NCBI GenBank assembly: GCA_032622095.1
Contig: CP136069.1
Span: 121,200,126-121,264,125 of the forward strand
Length of the DNA stretch: 64,000 nucleotides
DNA from: Siphonodentalium dalli
Lineage: Eukaryota > Mollusca > Scaphopoda > Gadilida > Siphonodentaliidae
Reading direction: 5' to 3'
Below the pieces are notes generated by a model. That model was not told where the DNA came from. It worked only from the letters and a program-made list of their open reading frames with translations, and searched no databases. Shown here piece by piece: positions 33,181 through 45,852 of this stretch. The first letter of the stretch is position 1. Each line of letters starts with the position of its first letter. A program made the position numbers and the translations under genes.

Positions 33181-36100
33181 TTAAGATGTCTCATGCAGGA
33201 CAATGGTTTTGAATGGTGATGTTACCAATAAATCACTTGGTGTACCCAGCGTAGGTTAAACTGAATGCAATATCTCATCAAAGTAACATTCCTCTAGATG
33301 TTCTTCGCGTTGAACATTTCACCCTTGTGTTGATGGCATTGTATTTTCTTGAACCATACCGACCACCACCCAGCGTGAGTATGACATATTATCGGTAACT
33401 ATCAAATGCATCGTCCTGAAGACTACATCCCAGTCTGGTGGGGCTTATATAGTAGTAGCCAATGGTACACGTCTGGTTCGTTGATTAAGAACGGCATCCA
33501 AGCTGATTGAAAGATGCAATCTTAGCATACAAGGAAAGCAAAGCCACATGAGATCATGTCTGAATCTAAAACATACCCAAAGAAGGGGTGGTGCAGCCAT
33601 GGTCCAATTTCATTTCCACTATCATGACACATGCCCACAAACTAGCACCGCATGTATTGTTATTATCTGCTTGGATCTGTATGGTGAGACGATTGATGGA
33701 CGCCACCAGGACTGTTCTTATGATCATGGTCAAGACGTGTGGGTATATTATGCATTATGGTCTTCTACGCCTTAGCAGAAAGGCATCTGTCAAATGTTAG
33801 GCTTTCAACATTCGAAGCCATATACAGAAGTTGTCCGGCTACGTCAGTACGTGAATATGTGAATTGGTGAACCATATCTCGAGAAGTGGCTGGATGGGAA
33901 GATCACCAGATGTACAGTTTGTTATCCACATTAGATAACCAAATCTGAAAAATACGCAGATAGAGAGGTCCTTCTGAAAGCTAGTATACGTATCGACCGC
34001 ATACATTTGTAGTTTATCACGCAAGATGACGCTCAGATCCCATATGCAGCATCTGAATTATACCACAAGCTACCACGAATGAAGCTCGCCAAGAATAAGG
34101 ATAATAATTCCCAGCTTTCGAGACAAACACATGAGCTTGACACCGGCATATGTGTTGTTTGAAACATTCCGATTAGTGGGACCCTTCTACCAGGGAGTGT
34201 AGAAAACTGTTGGTGTGAGCGAGATAGATTAATGTGACGAGACGGATGCTGATCCAGATAATGCTGAATGTGGCAAATCAGAATAAGCTCAGGTACTGTT
34301 GTTTTGATTATTGGAAGTCATAATATGACTATTCGGCACACCCATACACGGTTACGGCCATTATGGGCGCTTAGTGGAGAATGGATTTCGAAATGCCACA
34401 TCGCGATTATTGTGGGTTTTCATCCTCCCAGAAGGCGACGACCTATGTTGGAACTAACATATGGCTTATGTACCGTTTCGACCAATCCATACATATTGAT
34501 ATTATGACAAAAAGTTGAAATTAGTATGTGACAATTTCGACTTATTTTCGATTTCTGGCCGCCAGCCTGGCAGTCATCTTGACTGTGATAGTTGGCCAAA
34601 CTCAAATGAATACTTCATATCAATGTTCCATATGAATACTTTATATCAATGTTCCATATGGGTAGAATTCGCGAAACAATAACGCCCATAGTAAGAAAGT
34701 AAAGGAATGTAAGCTTGTTTTCAAAGTTCGGACGCCATTTTGGCCACCATCTTCGATTTGGAAAACAATTTCCTTCATCAGATGCAAGGTAATTACTTCA
34801 CCTCAGTATTTACAACTTAACTGTCAGCATGTGTGGAGTTTTCTCGACAATAATGCCCAATGATGTGAACATGAGGGAATTTCGGTGATTTTTCAAAAAT
34901 TGTCCGCCATTGTGGGTGCCATTTTGGATTTGGGGGACTTTTATTTGAATGCAATATAAGGACAGTTATTCTACTAAGTGTTCCCAACTCACAATAGTAA
35001 GCAGGTGTGGAGTTGTCGTGACAATAACTTTCACTGATGTTAAAATCAGCGATTTTCGGCGATTTTTCTATTTCTGGTGGCCATTTTGGCCACCATCTTG
35101 GATTTGGGTGAATATTCCTCAACTCAGGTATAAGAGGAATCCTAGACCGAGTATCTCCTGCACATATATAATCATGGCTGGAGTAATAACATAGACTAAA
35201 AATAGGATAGACGTCGCACTCATGGTTATCAAACTGTAACGCTATTGGACGTCGCCATTGCGTTGGCCATCAAGCGTTAAGGTAGTTCTGAAAACTAGGG
35301 GGAGATAATTTGACGTTATATTTACATCGAGTTCGCGTAGGTTGTCGAGAGATATCCGTAATAAATGTACTTTATACTAACTTTGTAACATTATGCATTT
35401 TAGGTGACATTAACCGAATGCCTAAGAATGCGATTTTGTTCAAGATAGGTTTTCCTGAAATAGAAAGTGCCCGCAAACTGTCTTGTGATATCTTGTGAAT
35501 TTTGCGTTGATGTTTATTTACTCCGATTTCTTACGTGTAGTGTGGATTTCGTTCTGTAATGTTCTCGATCAGCTAGTGCAAGTATTGGAGGGATCTGATT
35601 TATTACGTGTAGTGGGGATTTAGTTTTGTAATTTTCCTCGATCAGCTGGTGCAAATATTGGAGGGATATTGCTTCACAGAATGCAGAGTGATTTTTCTTA
35701 TAAACGTACACATATACGTTGCTGCTAATCAATATATATATATATGTCAGGTCCTCCCCATTTGAATCACTATCCCGATTCAACCGGGTCCGGGAACTTT
35801 TTAACTTTTATATATATTATGTAAAATATACTAGTAGGATAACATACTTATAGTCCATTTACATTAGAGAATTACAGTTACTGAAGCTGAATGGGACCTT
35901 GAAATGCTATTGGGAGCTAGAGGATACTTTTTCAGACTGGAGGGGACAGTCCCGGGGACACACAATGTGCATATGAACATGGGGGTTGCCTTAGTGTGGA
36001 TAAGTACAATGTGATAGAGAGACAATGTTTGTAATTTAATTAATTTAATGATGAACTTATAAATATTAATAATTTGTGGCTCTTTCCTTGATAGTCAATG

Positions 36101-37964
36101 AGACATCAGCTAGTTTTTTATCCAGGATTTTCGCACAAGTATAGTTCAATTCCTTCTTTATCTTGAACACATCATTGCATTGTGCATCTCATTCTGTCTC
36201 TCTGGATTATTTTCGGCTCACGCATGTTGCACACGTAACTTTCTGACCCACCAATGTTATGAAGGCGTTCCCATTATCTGCCCACTTCCTGAAATGATAT
36301 AGAATTTGAAGCATTTAATTTTAATTTATAAATAATTTACAGGTTACTGGTATAAAATATTTTATATTGGGATATTTCCCATGCAGTACAGTACCACACC
36401 ACTCACCAGTGGCTACATTGGCAACCCATGTAATATTCAATTGTTCACACCTCTTCCATCTTTGTGATAGCAGTAATAAATTATCTTACAAAAATAATAC
36501 TAGTGCTATAATATAATATTAAATAATGCTAATGATATTATATTTCAACACAGCTGACCAGTGTGTGTATAAATTATAATTAATGCCCACTCAAGTCTCA
36601 ATGTCATGTATTAACATTATGCATTATGAATGTGATTATATCATCTATTAATGATCAAAATACTACATGAAAAACATGCTATCAACAAATCGTTACAAAT
36701 GTTATCTATTACATAAAGGGGGCATGAAACAATTCAAACTATGAATAGTATGATCACTACAATTAGAATCTATGAGTAGGACATCTAAACTGCCCAATTT
36801 GTGAATTGTTTTGACTATTCATTTCTAAATTATTTATTTATTACTGTAGTACACCTGATCACACCTGGCAGTGGCATGGAAATTCTTGACATCTGACAGC
36901 TGTCATTGAAATATTTCTTCCATAAAACAAGTTTGGATCGGTACCCCATATACATGATATTCAAATTACCAATGCAACCAGGATTGGTCAGATCTATTAA
37001 ATTAATTTAATTTTGAAAGTCCTTATAACATAACTTCATCCAGGTGAAAATTACAAAAATAGAATGCAGAATGTCGTGTTGTTTACTACAAAAATTGCAT
37101 CAAACGGCATAAAAACTCACCTTTCTTACTCCCCAACGGACACCCTTTGAAACGTGAGATTCTGATAATTCATGACAGTTGGTGCATAATTAATTCAGCT
37201 GCAATAGACGCCAGATTTTCCTATTTGTATTGCGATGAGAAAGCACTGTTTTGATTAGAAGAATCAGAGTTGAACTACCTTTAGTAATGGCGGACAGAAT
37301 CTGAGTGCGTTACCGATTGGCCGATCAAATGACGTTGAGTGACGTATATATCCTTCCTTCATCTATGGTAATAATAGCAATAACACTCATTGATTCGAAA
37401 CAGACATTGCGTTATTAGCGTCGTTTTGGCTTTGACCGGATTATACCGGCATTTGGGAAAACGTGATATCGGACAAAAATATCCGTCAAGGAATGTATAT
37501 TATGGTCCCCGTGTGTTCGCCAATGACTCTTCTAGACGATAAATGTATAAAATCGCGTCAAGGTGCCAATATTTTCCCACAGAGACAAACGAAAGGTGGT
37601 GAAATGTCCGAAAAATAGCAAATTTTCACATTTCGGCGGCCATCTTGGCCGCCATATTGGATTTTTGTGTCGGATTTTTGGCTAATTTATAAGGGTTGTA
37701 TATTACCATAACGAATCGAACGGAAAACAAGACCGCATGTGACATCATCTTTTCTATAACGGCGATCAAAGAGACCTGGTGCATATAAAAAAAATGGCCG
37801 CCATGATGGACGCCATCTTGTCTGGAGTATCTGCGGCCACTTTTTTTTCTTGTTAACAAGTGAATAAAATTAGAGGAGACCTTAAGGAAGAAAATTAGTG
37901 TGGTGAAGTTGAGTCCTTGGGGGGGGGGGGGGGGTGCAGAGGTCTACCAATATCTCCTGGACTA
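33181..37964 (-). repeat. Right arm of the giant palindrome
   Basis: Reverse-complement counterpart of the left arm, interrupted at 35190-37367. It has its own small tandem duplication (ATGAATACTT.ATATCAATGT) at about 34607-34662 and a poly-G run near 37919-37934 where the left arm has CCCCC. Confidence 0.75.
35190..37367. mobile_element. 2.18-kb element inserted in the right palindrome arm
   Basis: Ends CATAGACTAAAAATAGGATA and, complemented, CATAGATGAAGGAAGGATAT. GTAATAA at 35183-35189 is repeated at 37368-37374, and the left palindrome arm shows the single-copy empty site. The interior is AT-rich with no recognisable transposase. A 7-bp duplication does not by itself identify the superfamily. 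Confidence 0.8.
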
Positions 37965-39069
37965 TATGCGAAAATATATAAAAAAGTTAATGTAAACAAC
38001 TGTAAAATTCCAGCACAATTGCCTGTGTCCGATATACACGGTGTTGGTGACAAATTTGGATCATTTAGGTAAGCCAATCGCCTAAACAGTTACATTGATT
38101 TCGTTGTTATGGTATACTTTGCAGACCGTTAATCTCTGTAACGATATGCTTGAGTTTTCTACCAGAACTGTTGATCACGGTGTCGGGGCAGTTTCTAAAC
38201 GAAATTAAATTACTTATTTTGATATAAACATTGTGATTTCTGACATATGATTTTGGTAAATAAAGATACAAACAGTATTTATTCCATATAATTAAAAAGG
38301 TATAGTACAAAATATGAAGTATGAATATTGGTTTATGGAGGGGGTCCGACATCAAGCACAACGCTTATGGGGGTCGTTTCCAAATACGTGTTAATAAGCC
38401 GACATTGTGAGAATGCTTACATAATATTATAGGTAATGATGTTCATGATACTTTGAGAAGATGGTGGTAATATCATAAATGTATATATATGTTACTCAGC
38501 TAGTCACAATGTTGGATGGATGGATTGATATATGAAAATGAGATGTTTTTCATATAGAGTAATAGAAAGGAATTGATTGAAAATATATTTTGTATAGCAG
38601 GAACGAAGTATAGATCGGTATAGAACAGAGTGTGAGGTGACATACCAAACGATTTATTTAAACATATTTTATTGTATATCAATTATATACATGGGGATTT
38701 GGACACTTTTTGTCAACTTAATTAGTGACACCCCTCTCCCGAAAATAAGGTGTAACCTAACATTTATACAAGATGACAGGATGAGGTTTGTGTATATTTA
38801 AGCAGGGAAGCAGATGGGAATATTTGTACAGAGTGGGGTTTATTGTGTCCAGTTTTTCCCTCACGTCATAAATTGTGTCTAAAAAGGACGGGCATTTAAA
38901 TTTTAAATTGTTTTCAATGACAGGTTGTCATAATAGAGAAAAATGTATGATTTTACCAAAAACGTTTGGTTGCAATAATGTTGGACTGTGTAATATGAAA
39001 TAGTAATATATTTCTTCTGTGATCATTTTCAGAGATTCCACCGAGAAGATGCTTAGTATTATCTATATG
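37965..39069. other. Unassigned DNA, possibly LINE 3' region
   Basis: No domain. It lies downstream of a minus-strand LINE RT and may include its 3' UTR. Confidence 0.35.
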
Positions 39070-40580
39070 AAAGTTTTTAGTTTCAAGTTTGTGGTAAAAT
39101 ATTCTTCTCTGGTTGGTGAACAATGACAGTGGAAGAAGAAATGACTAGCATCCTCCTTCGGGAAACCACATTCACATTTAGGACTATCTGCTATGTGATT
39201 ATTGTGCTCTTTAAGTCGCTACAATAGTTTCGAAGTTTACAATGGTTCACACTAACCTTCCGATGACCTGTTCTATAAACTGGATAGGGGTTTGGAGCTG
39301 GGGCGATTATGTTTAGGTGTGTTTTGAAGTCGGATATATTTTCAGAATCTATGACAAACGAAGGGAGCTTATTCCACTCATGGGTTGTGTTTAGGAAGAA
39401 TGATTTCCTATAATGTGCAGTTGTCCAGTGTTACGATTATAAAAACGCGGTTGTCTAAATTTGTACCGGTTATTTGATACATGTGCTGCCCGGGTTGTTA
39501 GAAGTAGGGTGAGATATTCTGGAGTTTCTTCATTGGTTATTTTAAAAAGTGTTTGTATGTGGTGTTTGTCCTTGCGCTCCCTAAGGTTGGACCACCCCAC
39601 TTCGAGTACAACATTTGTGTTGGATACAGAGCGGGTTAACCCGGTCACTATTCTGGCGGCGTCCACATGCATACCTTCAAGTTTGTCCATCCAGTATTGC
39701 GGTGCACAGTCCCAAACTACATCTGCATAATCCATTATTGGTAAAACGTATGTTTTGTAAAAAAATTCTAACACGTTTGCACTTAAGCTGTATTTGAATC
39801 ATCTTAGTTGTGAGATGGGGGACGAAACTCCCATTATATTATTAATGTGATCGTACCAGTCTAAATTTGAATTTCGACACCATGGTGTGTATGTGACGGT
39901 TCGAATGAGATGTTTTGGTCTTGGAATACAAGTGTGGGGTTCGTTTGTTTGCCCGATAACGAGAAAGATATTGCTTTGGTTTTCGATGGATTGAAATTTA
40001 CCAACCATTTGCGCGCCCAATTTGATATTGATTCTAGGTCTTGATTTAGATCGAATTCAAGGATGGTCAGGTCATAATGTGATGCGATAATGTATGTGTC
40101 GTCTCGTCAGCATGCATCTATTTGTTGAGATAAGGTTATCTGGGAGATAGTTTATGTAGGATAAGAACGAAAAAGGTATGAGTATTTACCCTTGAGGCAC
40201 TCCAGGGACCAATTCGAACTCGGGAGTATGTATTATTCACCAAGACTCTTTGTTGTCTGTCAAAATGATAGTCCTCCAACCAATGGACAGCTGACCATAA
40301 ATTCCATACTTGTCTAATTGAAGTATCAAACCCTTATGCCATACCCTCTCGAACGCCTTTGAAATATCACAAAAATAGCACAGGTGTGCAAGTTGTTGCC
40401 GAGGCTCTGACATAGGTTATGGTACAAATCCAGAAGTTGATATGTTGTACTATATCCCTCAGTAAAGCCGGATTGGTGTCGATATAGGAGGCAGTTCTCG
40501 TCGATGAATATATTAATATTTTTAAGTACCGTTTTTTTTCGAAAATTTCTCTAAGGATAGGGACAAACGTTTGGATGAGT
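39070..40580 (-). pseudogene. LINE reverse transcriptase (CR1/Jockey-like), degenerate
   Basis: Minus-strand non-LTR RT. Blocks in order: VPILREIFEK, FIDENCLLYRHQSGFTEGYS with TTYQLL, FCDISKAFERVWHKGL (near 40360), PGVPQG, a damaged active site (DDTYIIASHYDL, near 40098-40103; the A of ADD is replaced by a stop/shift), NWARKWLVNF, then DYADVVWDCAPQYW and RKSFFLNTTHEWNKLPSF. A cysteine-rich C-terminus CECGFPKEDASHFFFHC (near 39160) follows. Several frameshifts and stops. No endonuclease domain was found, so the copy is 5'-truncated near 40580. Confidence 0.85.
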
Positions 40581-40799
40581 TTGATCTGCAGTATAGGAAG
40601 GAGAAATGGTGATTGTAAATGATCAGCTATTGCTTTGAATTATATACTAAATTTCTGTTCTGACGTAGAATGTTATCATCCGAGCCGACACCACTATCAT
40701 TTGGATTTAAATGAAAATGTATTAACATAAACAATAATATTTCTATCTCTCACGCGATTTTTTAAGATATGAGTCGCATTATAGATGATATGCTTTTGT

Positions 40800-41350
40800 G
40801 TGGTTCAAGTGGAAGCCCTTGTTTTTTTTGTCGAAGTATCATTTGAAATTTTTGTTCGAATAATGTATTTATGAACTCCATTGGTACCATGAGGTAGTAT
40901 ATATGTGGTGATGTTACTTATATCACATACTTCGTTCATATATGAGACTCGCTGTGCACTTTGTAATTGGCATTCAAAAATTAGATACTGTTCTGTGTCC
41001 TCTACTTCACCACAAGTACACATGGGTTGTTCGGAATCGAAGTTAGAATATGTTTTTTAATTCAGATCGCTACAGTCTAATCTGAGGTGGGCATGCATAA
41101 TTTGCGCTTCAATCATTTTAGAGTGGTATAACCATTTGGGGGTCATCTGTCGTTTGGGTTCCAGAGAATTTGAGTATGTCTCCAGAGAGTCAATGGTTAC
41201 CTTGTTTGTGTCTAGGTTGTTCCACAAAATTGCAGTTGATGGGAGAAACGATTTTTTGTAATAGTAATAGTCAAAACCAGGGACCTGAGCTTGCTAGACT
41301 GTCTAGTTACACGTCGTGATATATACCCGTAAGCGGGAGGGACTGTTTCT
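40800..41350 (-). pseudogene. LINE RT C-terminal fragment with cysteine motif
   Basis: Reads KSFLPSTAILWNNLDTN, then AHLRLDCSDLN and PMCTCGEVEDTEQYLIFECQ. This is the same C-terminal module (RT tail plus CxCG...ED..H/Y...C) as in the neighbouring 39-40.6-kb LINE, but a separate, more truncated copy. Confidence 0.7.
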
Positions 41351-41504
41351 GGGATAGACAGGCGATTGAACTTTTAGTTTATGTTTTTTCCGCCGTGATT
41401 TAACGCTTTGAACCCGAGCTCCCCACAACGATCGACACCCTGACCCTGGTATTTTGATTTATAGTATGCAATGTTTAGGCGTATACGGTGTTGGTTGTTT
41501 ATGT

Positions 41505-42300
41505 TCTAGTGGTGCCACATTTATGAAACTTTAGAAGTATGTTCCCAATGGACTACTGATTATTTTAAGATAGGGTCACATTGCCACGTGGTCACTCCCT
41601 TGTAACGGTTGCTAGGCAACTAATCGATATTGAAATTAAAATACAATTATAGCTTTATCATCGTAATTCAGCCCAAGGAAGTGGCGATTTTGAGGCAGTC
41701 AATACCCTATTGTGAAATTTGAGATATATCTGACCAGAGGAGTGAACCTAACTTGTATTTAGGGGTAGCAACGGTTGCTAAGCAAATACCCCAAATGATA
41801 GAATAACATCATTGCCCTGTGTATTCAATTGTAATAGTATTATGCCCCAATTTAGACATTCCATGGCATGCACATGGTGATGGTTATATTCAAATGGTGC
41901 CACAGGTCTGACACTTTACAGTTATGTTCCAATGGACCACGGAGTATTTTTAAGATTGGTAAACTTTGCCACACGATCACTCCCTGGTAACGGTTTCTAT
42001 GCAAATACCCGGAATTGAAAGTAATATGCAATTCCAGCTTATAGCGTCGTAATTCAGCGCTACGAAACTGCGTTTTCTATGCAGTCAGTTCCATGTTGTG
42101 AAATTTGAGATATATCTGGTCAGAAGAGTGAACCCAACTTGTATTTAACGGTATCAATGGTTGCTAAGCATATACCACAAGTGATCGAATGATACCACTT
42201 CCCTGTACATACAATGGTATTATGTCCCATTTTATACATCGCATAGGGGCATGGTGATGGTCATGCTCAAATGGTGCCACAGGTTTTAAACTTTACAGAA
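41505..42300 (+). repeat. ~380-bp tandem repeat, just over two copies
   Basis: TGGTGCCACA recurs near 41508, 41898 and 42272. Intervening blocks such as GTGAAATTTGAGATATATCTG and GGTTGCTA(G/A)GCAA occur once per unit. Divergence is about 20 percent by eye. Confidence 0.75.
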
Positions 42301-42699
42301 TTGCTCAATAAAGCAAGATTTGACACGTGTTTGTAATGCGCAAGCGCAAGTAGATCGCACTAGAACATATTGTGACCATGCATGCAACCCCTTTCCAGAG
42401 GACTACTCTGATGCAATTTCGAAACGAGTAACTGTATAATGCAAACTCATATGCTGTGGGGATCCTTTGTGTGATTGTATCGTTTGACAAAAACCCATAC
42501 ATTTATCATTGTATCCTATGCGCATGCGCGAACAAATCGACTCAAATAAGTGACTGCACCTTCCTCGCATATGCCAGACCACTGATTATGTATACAAGAA
42601 TAATTTAAACCCATAAGAGTGATCGAAATGGTGTCTTTCTACAATCCTGCAAACCGCTCAACAATGTATAGCGTTATGCGAATTGCTTCAAATAATACA

Positions 42700-44830
42700 C
42701 GTTTGTTGAATTCTGCGCTATGCGCATGCGCATATTTTCCAACCCCAACTAGTCGGCAACAATCCCATACAAATGCATCCATGGCACTGCTGAAGTTCCT
42801 GGGAATCATTTACATAGATATAAGTGGATTTACCAATGGTTATAACACATATAAACATGCTATATATGTTTATGACGTCACCGAATGCTATTGGCCGCTT
42901 TTGCGGCCAGTCGGGTGTATGAACGTTTTCTGGCTGGCCGCTTTTGCGGCCAGTCGGGTTCAAAGGGTTAAGGGATTTCCAACTAGTCTCTCTAAGAAGA
43001 GATACATTACTGACAAACCTAGTCGCGCCTGTCACATTACGAGCTGAAATGCGTTTCCATGCAGTTTTCATCACTTGTTTGATATGGGGTCCCCAACTAC
43101 CTGTTTTACTCAAAATCACTTCAAGATGCTTATGTGTATCTACTTCTTCAATAGGTTGTTGGTTCATGAACAGGATTGGGCGAACAAGTTTCATACGTTT
43201 CCGAATGCATGTCAATGCTTATGTTTTAAAGCTTTAAATCGGACAAGCCACTTGTTCTAGTCTATTGAAATCATGCTGAAAATAGTCGCTCCTATGATTG
43301 GTTCGTCGATGACAAGTGCGAGTGAAGAGTCGTCGACGAAAAGCCGAATGTCACCGAGGTTTCCGTACCAGATGGTAGGTCGCTGGTGGTTTCCGGTGTC
43401 CGTCTTTCCGCCAGCAGAGGGTACTGCTGGAGCAATCTGTTGTTAGTCCACAGACAAATGCCCTCAGCCTGGTGTAGAGTCCTGCTAAGGGTATCCACAA
43501 CGTGCAATCCGTCTTAAGGCGGCGATCAAGGCAGATGGGATTAGCTCCATAATCATGCGCCAGGTCCAAATTCACTCACGCCGAATTGCTCGGGTGGCTA
43601 AGTTCTTTTCAAAACGGCCACGCAACTCACGATCGATTCGGATCCAGTCAAGAGGAAGAGCATTAAGTCGCGAAGCATTAACATGATTTACTCGCTCGAC
43701 TCCTAACCAGCGAATGAATGAGTGTCACAATCCATATTTTTCAACTATGTCATTGATAAAGACAAGAAAGAGTATAGGGATTGCTGAGGACAAGAAAGAG
43801 TATAGGGCCCAGGACCGATCTTTGTGACACTCCTGCGGTTATCTTCCCCATGCAGATTGGCCAGATGTTAAAACACGTTGCTGGCGGTCATGTAGAAAAG
43901 AACTGAACCAGTGGAGTAAGTTATTGCGGATTCCTATAGCATGCAGTTTGAAGAGTACGCCTAATTCATGTCAAACTTTGTTGAAAGCGTTGCTTATGTC
44001 GAAACATAATAACCCTATATCGCGCCCTGTTCTCATGATCTACTAATATTGTCATATATGTCACATAATTGATACGATGTTGAATCGGCCGGCAGAACCC
44101 TGACTGATGTTTGGTTGAAATGTTGTTCGATTGGAGGTGACTCAGGTGAGTCATAAAGTGTTTAGTAATACATTTTTCAAACAACTTATTGAGGCAGCTT
44201 AGTAGTGAGATTGGGCGATCATTTTCAGGATTACTACGGTCGCCTTTCTTGTGTAACGTTTGCTCGTTTCCACTCAGGTGGAAAATATGCTTCGCGCAAA
44301 AAAAACGGTTAAAAAACTGTGAGTGGGGCCTGCTGAGACTTGGGCAGTTTATCAGTAGGCGCGGGCTAATATGATCGGAGCTAGAAGTCTTATCGGGCTG
44401 AATTTCTGTTGGTGTCTTAAAGACTTCTAACTCGGAAATTTCAATATTTTACAATATAGTAAGATTAGGGTCATCTTCGATTATGGATGGGATTTTACTG
44501 GGTCTATCTAAGGAGGCAATATGACAGAAGGTTTAAGCACTGTGGATTTTTTGTCATCTGACAAAACAACATTACCCTGCCAAATCAAGGGCGATTCACT
44601 ATCACTCCTGCTTGATGGGGGCGATTAAGTGGTTCCCACCACTTGCAGTCCGTTGTATTAGGATCTATCAAAATTTCCGAAATTAGCCATGAGATGTCGA
44701 GAGAATTTTTAATTTCGCTTTCCGAGATAATTTTTCTGCACATTGCAAAATCTGTAGTTGACATAAGCTTACAACACGCCTTACGACGAGATGTGCAAAT
44801 AACCAGCCTTTTGTGAAAGTCGATTATTAA
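42700..44830 (-). pseudogene. LINE reverse transcriptase (CR1/L2-like), nearly full RT, degenerate
   Basis: Minus-strand RT. N-terminal linker ISESEIKNSLDISWLISEI; then KKGDRSNPENDRPISLLSCL with NKLFEKCI; STKHQSGFCRP; DISNAFNKV.HELGVLFKLH with HWFSSFLHDRQQRVLTSGQS; active site IRLFVDDSSLALV (FVDD at 43329-43340, a variant of YADD); and the thumb region ILFMNQQPIEEVDTHKHLEV with GSWGPHIKQVM. Frame changes several times. The 3' end near 42.7-42.95 kb includes a duplicated TGGCCGCTTTTGCGGCCAGT word. Confidence 0.85.
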
Positions 44831-44904
44831 TCTTTAAAATCTTTCGCAAATTGTCTCATGCATGTAGAATCTATATCAATATTAGTATGTTGTAAAATAT
44901 GTAC

Positions 44905-45753
44905 TAAACGTAGCTTCATGCCGTCATATTCGCAGATGACACAAAAGTTATCGGAAATCCCCACCACAACAATGTGCAGACGGACATAAACGCAGTTTGC
45001 AAATGGTCCTTAGACTGACAACTTTGATACAACTCAGAAAAAATCCATGTCATACACTTCGGACATAACAACCCAAAAATAGAGTCCTTCATGACAGACA
45101 CGCCATTGAATCCACCAATCATAGTAAGCACGTGCGAAAAAGACCTAGGAGTGAATGTTGACGATACACTTAAATTTGATATCCACATAAATCAAATATG
45201 CAACCGAGCGTATAAGACCCTTGGTATTATACGGAGAACATTTACAACACTCGACCCAGAAACATTTCGGGCAATCTATATCAGCATGATTCGACCAATA
45301 ATAGAGTACTGCAATAAGGCATGGGATCCACACCTGCAATACCAATGCATTGCACTAGAACAAGTGCAACGGAGAGCAACTAAAATGGTTCCCCAATTCA
45401 GAAAACTAGAGTATCGAGAGAGACTAATTAAACTCAACTTGGTGTCAGTTAAATATCGAAGATTCAGGGGAGATTTAATTGAGACATATAAGATGTTAAA
45501 TGGACATTACAAGTTGGATACCAGTTGCCTTTTTCAAATGTCTCCATACACAACAACAAGAGCAAATAGCAGGAAATTATATAGACAAAAGTTCAACAAG
45601 AATGTTGGAAAATTCTTCTTCACGCAGCGTGTGGTTTCGTCTTGGAATAGTCTGCCAGACCATATCGTTCAACTAAAATCTCTGGATGAATTTAAGACTA
45701 ACATAGACGCTTACTTCTATCACTTGAAGTATGATTACGAATACGTCAAATGA
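44905..45753 (+). pseudogene. LINE RT 3' half (CR1-like), two in-frame TGA stops
   Basis: Starts abruptly just before the active site VIFADDTKVIG (FADD at 44929-44940) and runs in a single frame to the stop at 45753. Two TGA codons (near 45018 and 45027) interrupt it; both sit where Trp or Arg would be expected (WSLD-x-QL-x-YN). After them the frame is open: EKIHVIHFGHNNPKIESF, STCEKDLGVNVDDTLKF, IYISMIRPIIEYCNKAWDP, RRATKMVPQFRKLEYRERL, FFTQRVVSSWNSLPDHIV. The minimum damage suggests a fairly recent 5'-truncated insertion. Confidence 0.9.
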
Positions 45754-45852
45754 TATACTCACACTAATATGCATATTATGCAAATCCATTAATTTATTCA
45801 ATTGTACCGGAACTAAAAGTCAAATAACTTGTTTCGATGATGATGATGATGG
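45754..45852 (+). repeat. LINE 3' UTR with GAT-repeat tail
   Basis: About 100 bp after the RT stop, ending in (GAT)5-like sequence at 45837-45851. A short microsatellite in place of poly-A is typical of CR1-type LINEs. Confidence 0.6.

Larger units (their letters stand above)
30732..37964. mobile_element. Giant palindromic (foldback) element with ~2.5-kb arms
   Basis: The outer ends are TAGTCCAGGAGATATTGG and its complement. Arms run 30732-~33180 and ~33180-37964, the right arm lengthened by an insertion at 35190-37367. The outer ~1.2 kb pairs at high identity (for example 31330-31900 with 34605-35180); pairing is poorer but traceable toward the centre near 33.1-33.2 kb. Both arms hold many AAGATGGCGGCC words. 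Facing frames in the two arms share HDTCPQTSTACIVI/HGACPQTSTASIVL, so each arm holds the same degraded sequence. TAT flanks both ends. Class not known: either a foldback transposon or two head-to-head copies. Confidence 0.75.

Noticed and set aside
44916-45188. Minus-strand 90-codon ORF opposite the LINE RT
   Set aside because: It is the complement of a well-conserved RT on the plus strand.
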